Assembly (NCBI GenBank): GCA_963799455.1
Contig: CAWCXF010000007.1
Span: 310,001 to 374,000, forward strand
Length of the DNA stretch: 64,000 nucleotides
Direction of reading: 5' to 3'
Source: CAWCXF01 sp963799455
GTDB lineage: Bacteria; Pseudomonadota; Alphaproteobacteria; Rhodobacterales; Rhodobacteraceae
This document shows positions 42,614 to 50,910 of this stretch, in pieces. Position 1 is the stretch's first letter; every line of letters begins with the position of its first letter. Made by a program: the position numbers and the translations under genes. A model generated the notes under the pieces. It was not told where the DNA came from and ran no database searches. It saw nothing but the letters and a program-made list of their open reading frames with translations.

Positions 42614-43189
42614 GTGACGTCCCATGACACGATCGCACCACCTGAAATGCGGGCGAGTCAGCTTCAGGCATACATTGACGCCATGGAGTGCCTAAGCACG
42701 GAGCATGAACGTCTCGTGCGCGCGAAGTGTTCGGAGACGATCGCTGGTATCGAAGAAGCCATTCGGACGGCCTGGCTCCCCTTGCGATACGCCAGCGAAG
42801 TCACCCTCGCCGTTGAGGACATCTGTGGGCGTGAGAGCGCGGCGACGGTCTCGCGTCGTTCCATTGAGCGTTCGATGCAGGGAACCCTCTTAGGACCCAT
42901 CTTGGGTGGTCTCGTTCGCCTCGGCCTCGGCCCGGAACACGCGTTCAAACGAGCTCCCGCGGCGTGGAATCTCGTGTACAAGAACTGCGGTCACCTGACG
43001 TTCCACGACAAGACGGACCACGTGTTATTGCGCGTCATTGGTGCGCCGGCACTGATGCGCCACGCGGCCTATCTTCGTGCCTTGAGCGTCTCCTTCGAAG
43101 GGATGGTCTTCGCGCTAGGCGGTGAAGACGCGGAGGTTACCTACCGCGAGAGCGACACCCTCGTCGAATTTGAGATCCGCTGGAAGTGA
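42614..43189 (+). CDS. TIGR02265/DUF2378-like protein
   Basis: 191 residues from GTG 42614; ATG 42647 (MRASQLQAYIDAM) is an equally good start. Helical N-terminal half (HERLVRAKCSETIAGIEEAI, ASEVTLAVEDICGRESAATV) and a C-terminal half with FKRAPAAWNLVYKNCGHLTF, VLLRVIGAPALMRHAAYLRA and GGEDAEVTYRESDTLVEFEI. The length and layout match the ~190-residue TIGR02265/DUF2378 family, a paralogous set prominent in Myxococcota. The first gene in this window ends in a similar way. Cytoplasmic; function unknown. It stops five bases before the convergent remnant at 43194. Confidence 0.55.
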   Translation: MTSHDTIAPPEMRASQLQAYIDAMECLSTEHERLVRAKCSETIAGIEEAIRTAWLPLRYASEVTLAVEDICGRESAATVSRRSIERSMQGTLLGPILGGLVRLGLGPEHAFKRAPAAWNLVYKNCGHLTFHDKTDHVLLRVIGAPALMRHAAYLRALSVSFEGMVFALGGEDAEVTYRESDTLVEFEIRWK

Positions 43190-43193
43190 TGAC

Positions 43194-43418
43194 TCAGCGC
43201 TCACTCGGAACCGCAACGCAATCCATCGCGATCACCACCGCAGACAACGCGAAGCAGAACGCGAGTATCCACGGCAGAACTTGCTGCGCTTGGTGGAGCG
43301 CTTGCGCCAGGAACGCACCGACGACGCACCCGTGATGCGCCTTCAAGTATCCGAAGCCGAGCTCGAAGCTGCCTGCGGCGGGGCGTCTGGCCGCGAAGCT
43401 CGTCCGCCCAGTCCGCGA
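43194..43418 (-). pseudogene. Broken C-terminal remnant of the four-helix membrane protein family
   Basis: The minus-strand frame ending at 43194 reads FASAAYSRTGRTSFAARRP, then FELGFGYLKAHHGCVVGAF, LHQAQQVLPWILAFCFAL and SAVVIAMDCVAVPSER. This lines up with the end of the protein at 41723-42304 (LYAHHVCVAG, SIVVAMDTVVP). The N-terminal two membrane segments are absent: upstream bases in this frame are noise. A competing frame with an ATG at 43476 (MSKELIPSGEVVDVCECG) is open across the same bases, but its C-terminal half is Arg-rich and less protein-like. Likely a remnant of a local duplication. Confidence 0.55.
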
Positions 43419-43666
43419 ATACGCCGCACTCGCAAACGTCCACCACCTCGCCGGAGGGGATGAGCTCCTTGCTCATGCTTGCGCGACCTTTCTTCTGACA
43501 GACAGAACTGTACACTTCCTCCTCGTATGTTTTTGCGCTCCAACCCATCACGTATCGCAGAGGCTCAACCTGAGCGCTTGGCGATGTATCGAGGAGTGGT
43601 TTCCTCAACCGGCGGAGAGTTACCCGCGGCCCCGCATTCCGGCACAGTCCTATCCGACGGGGCAGC

Positions 43667-45164
43667 TCACCCTGACACCAGCCAAGCACCGACGCGTTCG
43701 GCGACGAGGTAACCATCCCAAGGTCCTCCCTCGAGCGTGTCTTCAAGACTGACATCGCCGAAGAGAGCCGTGTACTCCTCTGGAACGAAGTTCATGTGGG
43801 CGGGATGACGAGGCTCCAAGAGCGTCTGGTACCTCCCCGGGGTCGGTTGCGACTCTTGTGGGCAAGTCGCCGGCGACGAACTGGTCGAGGACTTCTTGGG
43901 ACAGCACGCCGCGCTCACCGTCTTGAAGTCGAGCGCCGGACAAGCGCACGATCATGTCCGCGACATCCTCGGCGGGGAGCGCGGCCAGTCCTGAAGGAGT
44001 GAAGCTCGGGGCATCCGTGCTTGAACCTCCTCGAAACAGGCCGTGGGAGTTTGTTCGGCCCAGCGGGCTGTCGATGGCGATGTCGTCGACGTACGTGCGG
44101 CCCCCAGGAGCGTCGATGGGTCCACGGACATCGCGCCAGCGCGGTCCAAGGCGCAGCAGAAGGCCGAAGAGAGCGACCTCCGAGCGCGAGATGGAGATAC
44201 AGTTTTCGTTGAAGTTGTAGCAAGCCGTGTTGATGATCTCGATGGCCGCCGCATGCTCTCGAACAAAGGGATATCGGGCGGCGAAGTTGAAGAAGAGATT
44301 TCGCGAGAGGGTGATTCGCTCCGCGCCATCTCCAACGAAAACGCCAAACTCGTGATCGATACCCGTGGGGTTCGCCACAATGCAGCGGTCCGACGTCACA
44401 TCCTGGACACGGTTGCCTGTGGCGTTGCCGTTCCCACGCGGCGTGATGGCGACGACTTCGTCGCGGCCATAGAAGAACTCGCAGCAGCGCGCGTAGCCAA
44501 GGCGAACGTCATCGCGACTGTCTTCGTCCGTGTCGAAGATACCCCAGCGAAGGCAGTCGGAATCTGCGCGTGCGCTGGTGTCGTTTCCAAAGTGACGAAC
44601 GTGATCGAGGAGGACGTTGTCCGCCTCGACCTGAACGCGGTTCTCGTAGAGCCACGAGCCTACGCCGGGGGCAAAACGCCCGTCCAGGGTCACGTTGGGG
44701 CGCTCGATGACCAGGGGGTTCCGAAGACGTATACCTCCTTCCACGGCGAGGCATATGTAGAGCGCTTCGCCACCATGCTGCCGCAGAGCCCAGGTCAGAG
44801 TCCCTTCTTGGGACGCATCGGTGCCGAGATCCGTCACGACCACAACGCGTCCACCTCGGCCTCCTGTCGTGGCGGCACCGAACCCGACCAGCGCATCAGG
44901 AGCCAGAGAGACCGATGCGTCGGGGCCGGTGTCGTTCCCCGCATCCGCGCCACTGGCGTCGTTGCCCGCGTCGTTTCCCGCGTCGTTTCCCGCGTCGTTT
45001 CCCGCGTCCATGCCCCCCGCATCGGGAGACGCGCCGCCGTCCGCCATCGAATCGTCGTCGCCGCAGGCGATGAGCGTCGCCGCCAGCCCGACGACGAACT
45101 CGCGTCGCTTGAGCGGGACACCTACTTGTTGAGGCGCGTTCGTCTTCTTTGGTGCTTTCGTCAT
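43667..45164 (-). CDS. Pectate-lyase-like Tat lipoprotein with a C-terminal frameshift
   Basis: From ATG 45164: LKRREFVVGLAATLIAC combines a twin-arginine motif with a lipobox, so it is likely Tat-exported and lipidated. A spacer of repeated GMDAGNDAGNDA units follows. The main domain is a right-handed beta-helix of the pectate lyase type: LVGFGAATTGGRGGRVVVVT, TLTWALRQHGGEALYICLAV, RPNVTLDGRFAPG, NVLLDHVRHFGNDTS and DRCIVANPTGIDHEFG. The in-frame stop is at 43743, but the last 35 residues are noise. Another frame gives LLEPRHPAHMNFVPEEY, then TALFGDVSLEDTLEGG, to 43667. The shift is near 43835, by a CCCCGGGG run. Substrate could be plant or microbial polysaccharide. Confidence 0.75.
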
Positions 45165-45508
45165 GGGACCGTTCCGGTGAGTTTTGAATCTCGAAAACAC
45201 ACTCTGCCCGAAAGGCGCCGAAGCGGTAGTTTCAGAGCTGGCGCAGAACATTACGTGGCTGGCGCGGATCGCGAACCACCGTGCATGCCTGCTCCGGCTG
45301 CGGTCTCGGTCCGCCTCCTTCGTGACCAGCGCCGGGAGACGTTGCGAAGGCTCAGAGAACGCCTCTGCTTCCCGACTGGGCAGACCTCTCCCGATTGGAT
45401 CAGTGAAAGACTACCTGGCAGCAGACCGCGCAACATCGAACGGCGTGGCAGGCTGGCAAGCCTCCTTAGTCTCCGCCAGCTCGCGCGCATGATACAGTCC
45501 TCCATCGT

Positions 45509-46084
45509 ATGGGGTTTAGGAGCGACGAGGACGCGCAGCGCGCGAAGTTGGAGGCGGTCCAGAGCACGCTGGAACGAACCCAGTCGAGGGTCGACGCCCT
45601 CGAAGTCGCGGTCGAGTCCCTCCAGCGCAAGCTGGCGGCGCGTCCTGGGGAGCAGGCAGCGCAGACCGTACCAAAGGAAAGCGCGAATGACCCGCGGCGG
45701 CCCTTGTCTCTTGAGCAACTCTTCTCGTCGGCTCCCAAGGCGAGCGACGGCGACGCAGGGCGGACCAGGTCCCTCCGGAGTCTGCTCTCGTCGGGACGCC
45801 GCCTGTTCGTAGCCGCAGCGGGACTCGCGATTGTCGCGCTCGCCATCGCCTTCCACGTTTGGCGTCAGGCACCTGACCCAGCGCCACCGGAGGAGGCGAA
45901 CTTTGAATCGTTGAATCCGGCGCCGACAACGCCGCCTCCAAATCCGACGCCGAACCCGAATCCAGCGCCGAACCCTGCGCCAACGCCGAGCGAAGCGGAA
46001 GCGAGCGTTCCGCCGATCTTCACGGGAACGGTCGAATCGCTCGAAGGTCGGACCGACCTCGAGCGGGATGTCAAAAGCTCGTGA
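45509..46084 (+). CDS. Coiled-coil membrane protein with a Pro-rich tail
   Basis: 191 residues from ATG 45509. Residues 1-45 are a coiled coil (LEAVQSTLERTQSRVDALEV, AVESLQRKLAARPGEQ). A basic stretch precedes one transmembrane helix (RLFVAAAGLAIVALAIAFHV, ~95-115). The periplasmic tail is rich in Pro (TPPPNPTPNPNPAPNPAPTP) and ends with TGTVESLEGRTDLERDVKSS. No enzymatic domain. Probably a scaffold or spacer protein of the inner membrane. Its stop overlaps the next small gene (GTG 46081), indicating coupled translation. Confidence 0.65.
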   Translation: MGFRSDEDAQRAKLEAVQSTLERTQSRVDALEVAVESLQRKLAARPGEQAAQTVPKESANDPRRPLSLEQLFSSAPKASDGDAGRTRSLRSLLSSGRRLFVAAAGLAIVALAIAFHVWRQAPDPAPPEEANFESLNPAPTTPPPNPTPNPNPAPNPAPTPSEAEASVPPIFTGTVESLEGRTDLERDVKSS

Positions 46085-46299
46085 CTCAAGGAGACGGCGT
46101 GCGCGACAGCGCTGCGCACTCGGTGGAGAATATGGCGATGCTCATCGGCGGCCACGCGGGCGGGCTTCAGACAGGTCAGCACATCGATGCCGGCAGAGCG
46201 CACCCGGCCGAAGCGCTCATTCGTGCGATGCAAGCCGCCGGCTACGAGGGCGACAATCTAGGCGATGTGAGCGGAACGATTCCCGGCCTACGCGGCTAG
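46081..46299 (+). CDS. Small protein coupled to the coiled-coil membrane protein
   Basis: 72 residues from GTG 46081, overlapping the TGA of the preceding gene. Sequence MTQGDGVRDSAAHSVENMAM then LIGGHAGGLQTGQHIDAGRA and AMQAAGYEGDNLGDVSG. No signal peptide or membrane segment. Family unknown. The overlap and the absence of a better start argue that it is a real, translationally coupled gene, but its composition is only mildly protein-like. Confidence 0.5.
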   Translation: MTQGDGVRDSAAHSVENMAMLIGGHAGGLQTGQHIDAGRAHPAEALIRAMQAAGYEGDNLGDVSGTIPGLRG

Positions 46300-46472
46300 A
46301 CCGCGAGTGCCGGCGCTAGCGCGCGAAAGCTCGGCTTCACCGCAGGTGAGTTAGAGGCGGAGCGCACGGATGTTAGAAGGCTGGTGCCAGCTCGGACACC
46401 GGGACTTCGGTTGCGCGCCATCTCAAGTCGCGCCGTCCTAAATCGCGCCGACATGGCGCCGACCGCTGCGGT

Positions 46473-46811
46473 CTATTCTGCCGGTGCCTCTGGTCCCGGG
46501 GTCTCTGGTACCGGGGCCAGGCGCATACGGTCGCGGGGAACGTCTTCGTCGTAGCGAGAATCCCACGCTGTGAAGTGAACGCGGTATGTGCCATCAGGGT
46601 TGATTTCTGTCACGAGGGCCTCGTACCAGTTCCCGTCGCTCTCCACTTGCAAGCGGGTACTGAGACCAATGCGCGTTTCTTCCGTGACGGGAACGCCCGT
46701 AGGTTCGATTGAGTCGCCCCGACGATCACACGCAGTGAGCACCGACGCGCCGACTACGACGGCGGTCATCAACGTACGAAGGCGACGTGCTTTGAGGAGG
46801 GAAGATTGCAT
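46473..46811 (-). CDS. Lipoprotein with a Tudor/agenet-like domain
   Basis: 112 residues from ATG 46811 (MQSSLLKARRLRTLMTAVVV then GASVLTAC, lipobox LTAC). The body is one compact domain: GLSTRLQVESDGNWYEALVT, EINPDGTYRVHFTAWDSRYD and EDVPRDRMRLAPVPE. This is the Tudor-knot/agenet pattern 'WYEA.V.....DGTY.VHY.GW....DEWV...R', normally found in chromatin and RNA-binding proteins of eukaryotes, here on a lipid anchor outside the cytoplasm. A short acidic Pro tail follows. Function unknown; small bacterial SH3-like domains of this sort may bind peptides. Confidence 0.75.
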   Translation of the reverse strand: MQSSLLKARRLRTLMTAVVVGASVLTACDRRGDSIEPTGVPVTEETRIGLSTRLQVESDGNWYEALVTEINPDGTYRVHFTAWDSRYDEDVPRDRMRLAPVPETPGPEAPAE

Positions 46812-47289
46812 CAGAAACGTATAGCGCGCTTCGAGGCAGCGAGCATATCTTCGCGACGCTGGAGCATCGACACCGAACGCCTTCAAGCCATCGTTCGAGG
46901 GGTCCACTTTTTGTGCGTCGGGATAGACTCTCTCGAGAAGAGTTCATCTCCAAGCTGGCGGCGACTTTCGCGAGTCAGATGGCTTCTGCACCGTGGCCCG
47001 GATGGCGGTGAGCGATTCCCGCACGTGAGTTCGACGAGTTCTTTTGCTCATTCTCGCCACTGCGCTCAGCGGCTTCGCGCCACTCATCCGCCGCCATGCT
47101 TGAAGCTGCACCGCCCAGGCTTCGGGCGGTGTCGCGAGGAAGGAAGCGCATGTCCTCAACGATCGCAGTCTCTTATTGGACCAGCGTCCCGAGCGCCGGC
47201 CAATGGGTGGGCGGTCGGTCGCATGACAACGTGGGTGACATGCGCTGCCTGATTCCGACCCTTCTGACGTGTTGTTTGTTCGCCTACAA
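46812..47289. other. Gene-free region beside an intron remnant
   Basis: 478 bases with no convincing gene. On the minus strand it would lie 3' of the group II intron reverse transcriptase remnant, where intron domains V and VI are expected; I looked for a domain V-like hairpin and saw none, consistent with deletion. Confidence 0.4.
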
Positions 47290-47836
47290 CGACTCCGCCC
47301 CACCGGCGGACGCTGGGGTAGCGGCGGAGGACGCACGGAGTTCGGACGCACCGGATGTTCTTCACGCCGCTCCATTTGCGACCGGTCAACGCATGCACTC
47401 GCGCGCGCATCCGCTTCATCGACCGCGCGGATGAACAACGGTGCAAGAAGTAGACGCGTCGTCTCTCCTGTTCAAGATCCGCCCGCTCAATCGCTTCCGC
47501 AGATGACAGCCGAGAGTGTGGAACCCTTGCTTGCCCCAGCTCAGGTCCACCTCTCTCGTCTTGTCGGGATGCAGCTCTGGCTTCAGAAGCGCCAGGATGC
47601 TTTTCACTCGTCGCGTCGCTTCCCTTAGCTTCGCCTTCGTCTGACAGACGAAGACAAAGTCGTCCGCGTAGCGCACGCACACCCCGAGGTGCTACCAGGT
47701 GCGCTGCCACGTCATCACGGAGGTCACTTCTGTGGACCCGATCGAACAGGGCATGAAAACGTCGTTCTGGTGACCGCTTGGCTCTCCGAAGGAAGCGTGT
47801 TGCTTCGCGGTTAGGTGTTGGGCCAAGCGGATTCAA
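47290..47836 (-). pseudogene. Remnant of a group II intron reverse transcriptase/maturase
   Basis: Three pieces in changing minus-strand frames follow the order of the intron-encoded protein. First, near 47836-47710: GPTPNREATRFLRRAKRSPE, then RRFHALFDRVHRSDL, the typical N-terminal start. Second, near 47682-47480: VRYADDFVFVCQTKAKLREA, with the YADD catalytic motif, then LKPELHPDKTREVDLSWGKQ and GFHTLGCHL. Third, near 47460-47290: RRRVYFLHRCSSARSMKRMR, ARVHALTGRKWSGVKNIR, and a damaged RRYPSVRRWG. About 190 residues of the RT core between the first two pieces are missing, and frames shift twice. No retained intron boundary is visible. Confidence 0.8.
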
Positions 47837-48230
47837 TCACCGCACAGAGTCGGTCGTCCCCAAACACATCATCGACGGCTGAGGCGTCCATCGCTTCGCG
47901 CCATCGCTTGGTTGGATGCGACGAAATCCCCGCGGCGCACCAAATCCCAAACCTCGAGAGGATCACTCGGTCGCGGTCGTTCACCACCGACGAAGTCCAG
48001 CGCTGTCAACATCGTAGCGCTTCCACACGAACGGCCTGCATAGGCCTTATCGGACACATTTATCGCGTGATTGAGCCGTTGATGACGCTTAGGTCCCTCG
48101 GCCGACAGTCCTCAGCGCCGCCTCGTGCTCCGTGGACGTCCGAAGCTACTTCCCGATGTTCGACACGGCGCCAGGACGCTGAGTTATAAATCGATCGGTC
48201 CGCCGAGCCCCCTGGCTCGTACGCACTGCC
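47837..48230. other. Intergenic region upstream of the Cys-repeat protease
   Basis: 394 bases. A minus-strand frame of about 58 codons ending at ~47815 (RVILSRFGIWCAAGIS, MDASAVDDVFGDDRLC) is mildly protein-like but overlaps a competing frame; I do not call it. The promoter of the gene at 48231 should lie here. Confidence 0.35.
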
Positions 48231-50720
48231 ATGCCGCGCCCGCACTCTATATTCCTCGTGTTTCTTGGTTTCTACGTCAACGCGTGTACCGGGATGATCA
48301 CCGGCGACGAGCTGGCGGATGTCGGAACCCGCGACGCACGCGAAGAGGGCGAGCGAGACGCACAGGTGGACGACGCATCGCCGAGCGACGTTCAACTCGA
48401 CGTACTGGACGCAGGAGTCGTTTCGACGGACGGGGGGGTCGACGCCGGCGGCTGCGAACCCTTCTTCCTCGACTGCACCGGCGATTCCGAATGCGAGGCG
48501 GATTCGCGAACCAGCACCGCCCACTGCGGCGCATGCAACAACGCCTGCACCGGTTCGGACGTCTGCAGTGCCGGCTCTTGCACTTCTACCTGTGCTCTCG
48601 ATGAGTGCGCCGACGGCGCTGGCACAATCTGCGTCGATACCTCAACTAGCGTGACGCACTGTGGAAGCTGCGGCCTGGACTGTCCATCGCCGGCAAACGC
48701 AACACGTTCATGCGCTGCCGGAACCTGTGGATTCGAGTGCACGGGTTCCTTTGCCGACTGCGACGGCTCCCCCGCGAACGGCTGCGAGCGCAACACGAAC
48801 ACGAGCCGCGACCACTGCGGCGCCTGCGGGAACGCGTGTGACGTCTCCGAGGTTTGTAGCGCTGGAGTCTGCACCTCGACCTGCGAGCTCGTTGAATGCA
48901 CGGAGGCCGGCATGTCGGTGTGCGTGGACACGTCGATCAGCGTGTCCCACTGCGGGCGGTGCGGAGTTGACTGCCCATCGCCTGCCAACGCCACCCGCGC
49001 CTGTCGTTCCGGCAGTTGCAGCTTCGAATGCGGCGGCGTCTTCGGCGACTGCGACGGCAGCGCCGCCAATGGTTGCGAGATCGATACAAGCGCCGATATC
49101 GCCCACTGCGGCGGATGCAACCGTGTTTGCCCCAATCGCTCCGGCGCCACGCGCACTTGCACCAGCGGCTCCTGCGGATTCAACTGCATCGCACCGAACG
49201 CCGACTGCGACGGCAGCGCCGCCAACGGTTGCGAGCGCAATACGGGTAACGACCTTGCGCACTGTGGCGCCTGCAACAACTCGTGCCCCAATCGGCCAGG
49301 CTCGACCCGCACCTGCGCGAGCGGAAGCTGCGGTTTTTCTTGCACCGGTCCAAACGCCGACTGCGACGGAAACGCCGTCAATGGTTGCGAGCGCAACACG
49401 AGCACCGACCTCGCCCACTGCGGGGGCTGCAACAACGCATGCCCCGCCCGCCCCGGAGCGACCCCGACCTGCTCCGGAGGAAGCTGTGGCTTCACCTGCA
49501 GCGCGCCGAACGCGGACTGCGACGGGAGCCCTGCCAACGGCTGTGAGCGCAACACGAGCGTCGATACAGCCCACTGCGGTGGCTGCAACAGGCCATGCCC
49601 AGCGCGCGCCGGTGCCACTCCGACTTGCTCAAGCGGTAGTTGCGGCTTCACGTGCAGCGCGGGACGGGCCGACTGCGACAGCAGCCGTGCCAACGGATGC
49701 GAGCGCGACACGAACACCGACATCCTGCACTGCGGTGGCTGCAACAATCGTTGCACCGTGGCCCAGGGCACTCCCGCGTGCACCGGCGGGTCGTGCCGCG
49801 TCGCAAGCTGCAATAGCGGCTTTCGAGACTGCGACGGCAGCGTCTCGAACGGGTGCGAAGCGGAGATCGCGGAGGACGAGAGCAACTGCGGCGGATGCGG
49901 GATCGCTTGCGGCGCCAGTCAGTTTTGCGCCGCGGGCTCGTGCGTCCCGCGCTGTACCCGAAGTCGTCTCAGCGTCGATCGCCCGGATGACGCCAGCGGG
50001 TTTCAGGTGCATGCGATGTACGTGCTGCCGAGTGATGGTACGGACCGGAACCTGGATGCGCTGAACGGTCCGATCGCCACGTCGATGGGCGCCTTCAACC
50101 AGTGGTTGTCGGTGCAGACTGGCGGACGCCGCCTGCGCGTGGATTCTTGCAGCGGTGAGCCGGACATCACGTTTGTGCGTCTCGACCGAACGGACGCCGA
50201 TATGGCGAGCCGAGGCATCTTCCTGCGGGACGAGATCGAATCGGAGCTCATCGATCTTGGCTTCGATGAGCCCAACAAGTTGCTTGCAGTCTACTACGAC
50301 GGTTCGAACGGCCTGGCCTGCGGCGGCGCCCCTCACCCGCCGGCGCTGGTCGGACGCGTCGCATCGCTTTACCTGCAGGGCACGCCGCCGGGCGCACCGG
50401 CGTGCAACACGAACGCGTTTGCAACCAGCGTATCGAACCCTGGCTATCTCGAGTTCGCGATGCTGCATGAGCTCGTGCACGCGCTGGGCTTTGCTGTGGG
50501 CAACTCGACCTGCACACCGCACCTGACCTTCACCTCCCACGTTGGCGACGCCAACGACGACCTCATGTACGCCGGCAGCCTGCCGTGGGTGCTCCCGCCG
50601 CGCCTCGACGTTGGGCGAGATGACTACTACCTGCACGGCCGCGCTGGTTGCATCGACCTCGCGCAGAGCGCATTTCTCGACCCCCTTCCGGCAGGCGCCA
50701 CGCCTCCTCCGGGCTGGTAG
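48231..50720 (+). CDS. Secreted zinc metalloprotease with ten Cys-rich repeats
   Basis: 829 residues. The N-terminus MPRPHSIFLVFLGFYVNAC is a probable lipoprotein signal. After an acidic spacer come ten repeats of ~52 residues with the core 'DCDG..ANGCE....D..HCGGCN..C........C..G.C'. Each has an HCGxC or NCGGC motif and about seven Cys, likely disulfide-bonded modules. The C-terminal ~250 residues are a zincin: HELVHALGF (H746, E747, H750) and, 20 residues on, SHVGDANDDLMY, which provides the Met-turn-like 'D..DLMY' pattern; H770 is a candidate third zinc ligand in place of the usual HExxHxxGxxH. A surface protease for prey or matrix proteins is plausible. Confidence 0.85.
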   Translation: MPRPHSIFLVFLGFYVNACTGMITGDELADVGTRDAREEGERDAQVDDASPSDVQLDVLDAGVVSTDGGVDAGGCEPFFLDCTGDSECEADSRTSTAHCGACNNACTGSDVCSAGSCTSTCALDECADGAGTICVDTSTSVTHCGSCGLDCPSPANATRSCAAGTCGFECTGSFADCDGSPANGCERNTNTSRDHCGACGNACDVSEVCSAGVCTSTCELVECTEAGMSVCVDTSISVSHCGRCGVDCPSPANATRACRSGSCSFECGGVFGDCDGSAANGCEIDTSADIAHCGGCNRVCPNRSGATRTCTSGSCGFNCIAPNADCDGSAANGCERNTGNDLAHCGACNNSCPNRPGSTRTCASGSCGFSCTGPNADCDGNAVNGCERNTSTDLAHCGGCNNACPARPGATPTCSGGSCGFTCSAPNADCDGSPANGCERNTSVDTAHCGGCNRPCPARAGATPTCSSGSCGFTCSAGRADCDSSRANGCERDTNTDILHCGGCNNRCTVAQGTPACTGGSCRVASCNSGFRDCDGSVSNGCEAEIAEDESNCGGCGIACGASQFCAAGSCVPRCTRSRLSVDRPDDASGFQVHAMYVLPSDGTDRNLDALNGPIATSMGAFNQWLSVQTGGRRLRVDSCSGEPDITFVRLDRTDADMASRGIFLRDEIESELIDLGFDEPNKLLAVYYDGSNGLACGGAPHPPALVGRVASLYLQGTPPGAPACNTNAFATSVSNPGYLEFAMLHELVHALGFAVGNSTCTPHLTFTSHVGDANDDLMYAGSLPWVLPPRLDVGRDDYYLHGRAGCIDLAQSAFLDPLPAGATPPPGW

Positions 50721-50910
50721 CATGAGTCGGCAAACCTTTGGAGGACGTTGGGCCGGGCGACGTAAACTCTGGGACGGAGCTCCAAGTAACTTCCGTCAAG
50801 GCGTAAGCTGGGTGGGGCACGGGGTTCCGCGTAAAGTCCTGTCGGCGTCCGCGAAGGCAAGCCGTTGCCCGAAACTCAGCCGGGCAGCCGATCGCCGCCT
50901 TCCCTGGCCG

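Noticed and set aside
43201..43476. Minus-strand frame starting MSKELIPSGEVVDVCECG
   Set aside because: Its second half is Arg-rich and its other frame matches the membrane protein family, so I prefer the remnant reading; not excluded.
44043..45812. 589-codon plus-strand frame
   Set aside because: Antisense to the pectate-lyase-like gene, whose Tat signal and beta-helix are clear.
47815..47996. Short minus-strand frame (~58 codons) with mild protein character
   Set aside because: Two competing frames over the same bases and no start context; too weak.
48392..49885. 497-codon minus-strand frame with repeats
   Set aside because: Repeats are the complement of the Cys-module repeats of the protease gene.
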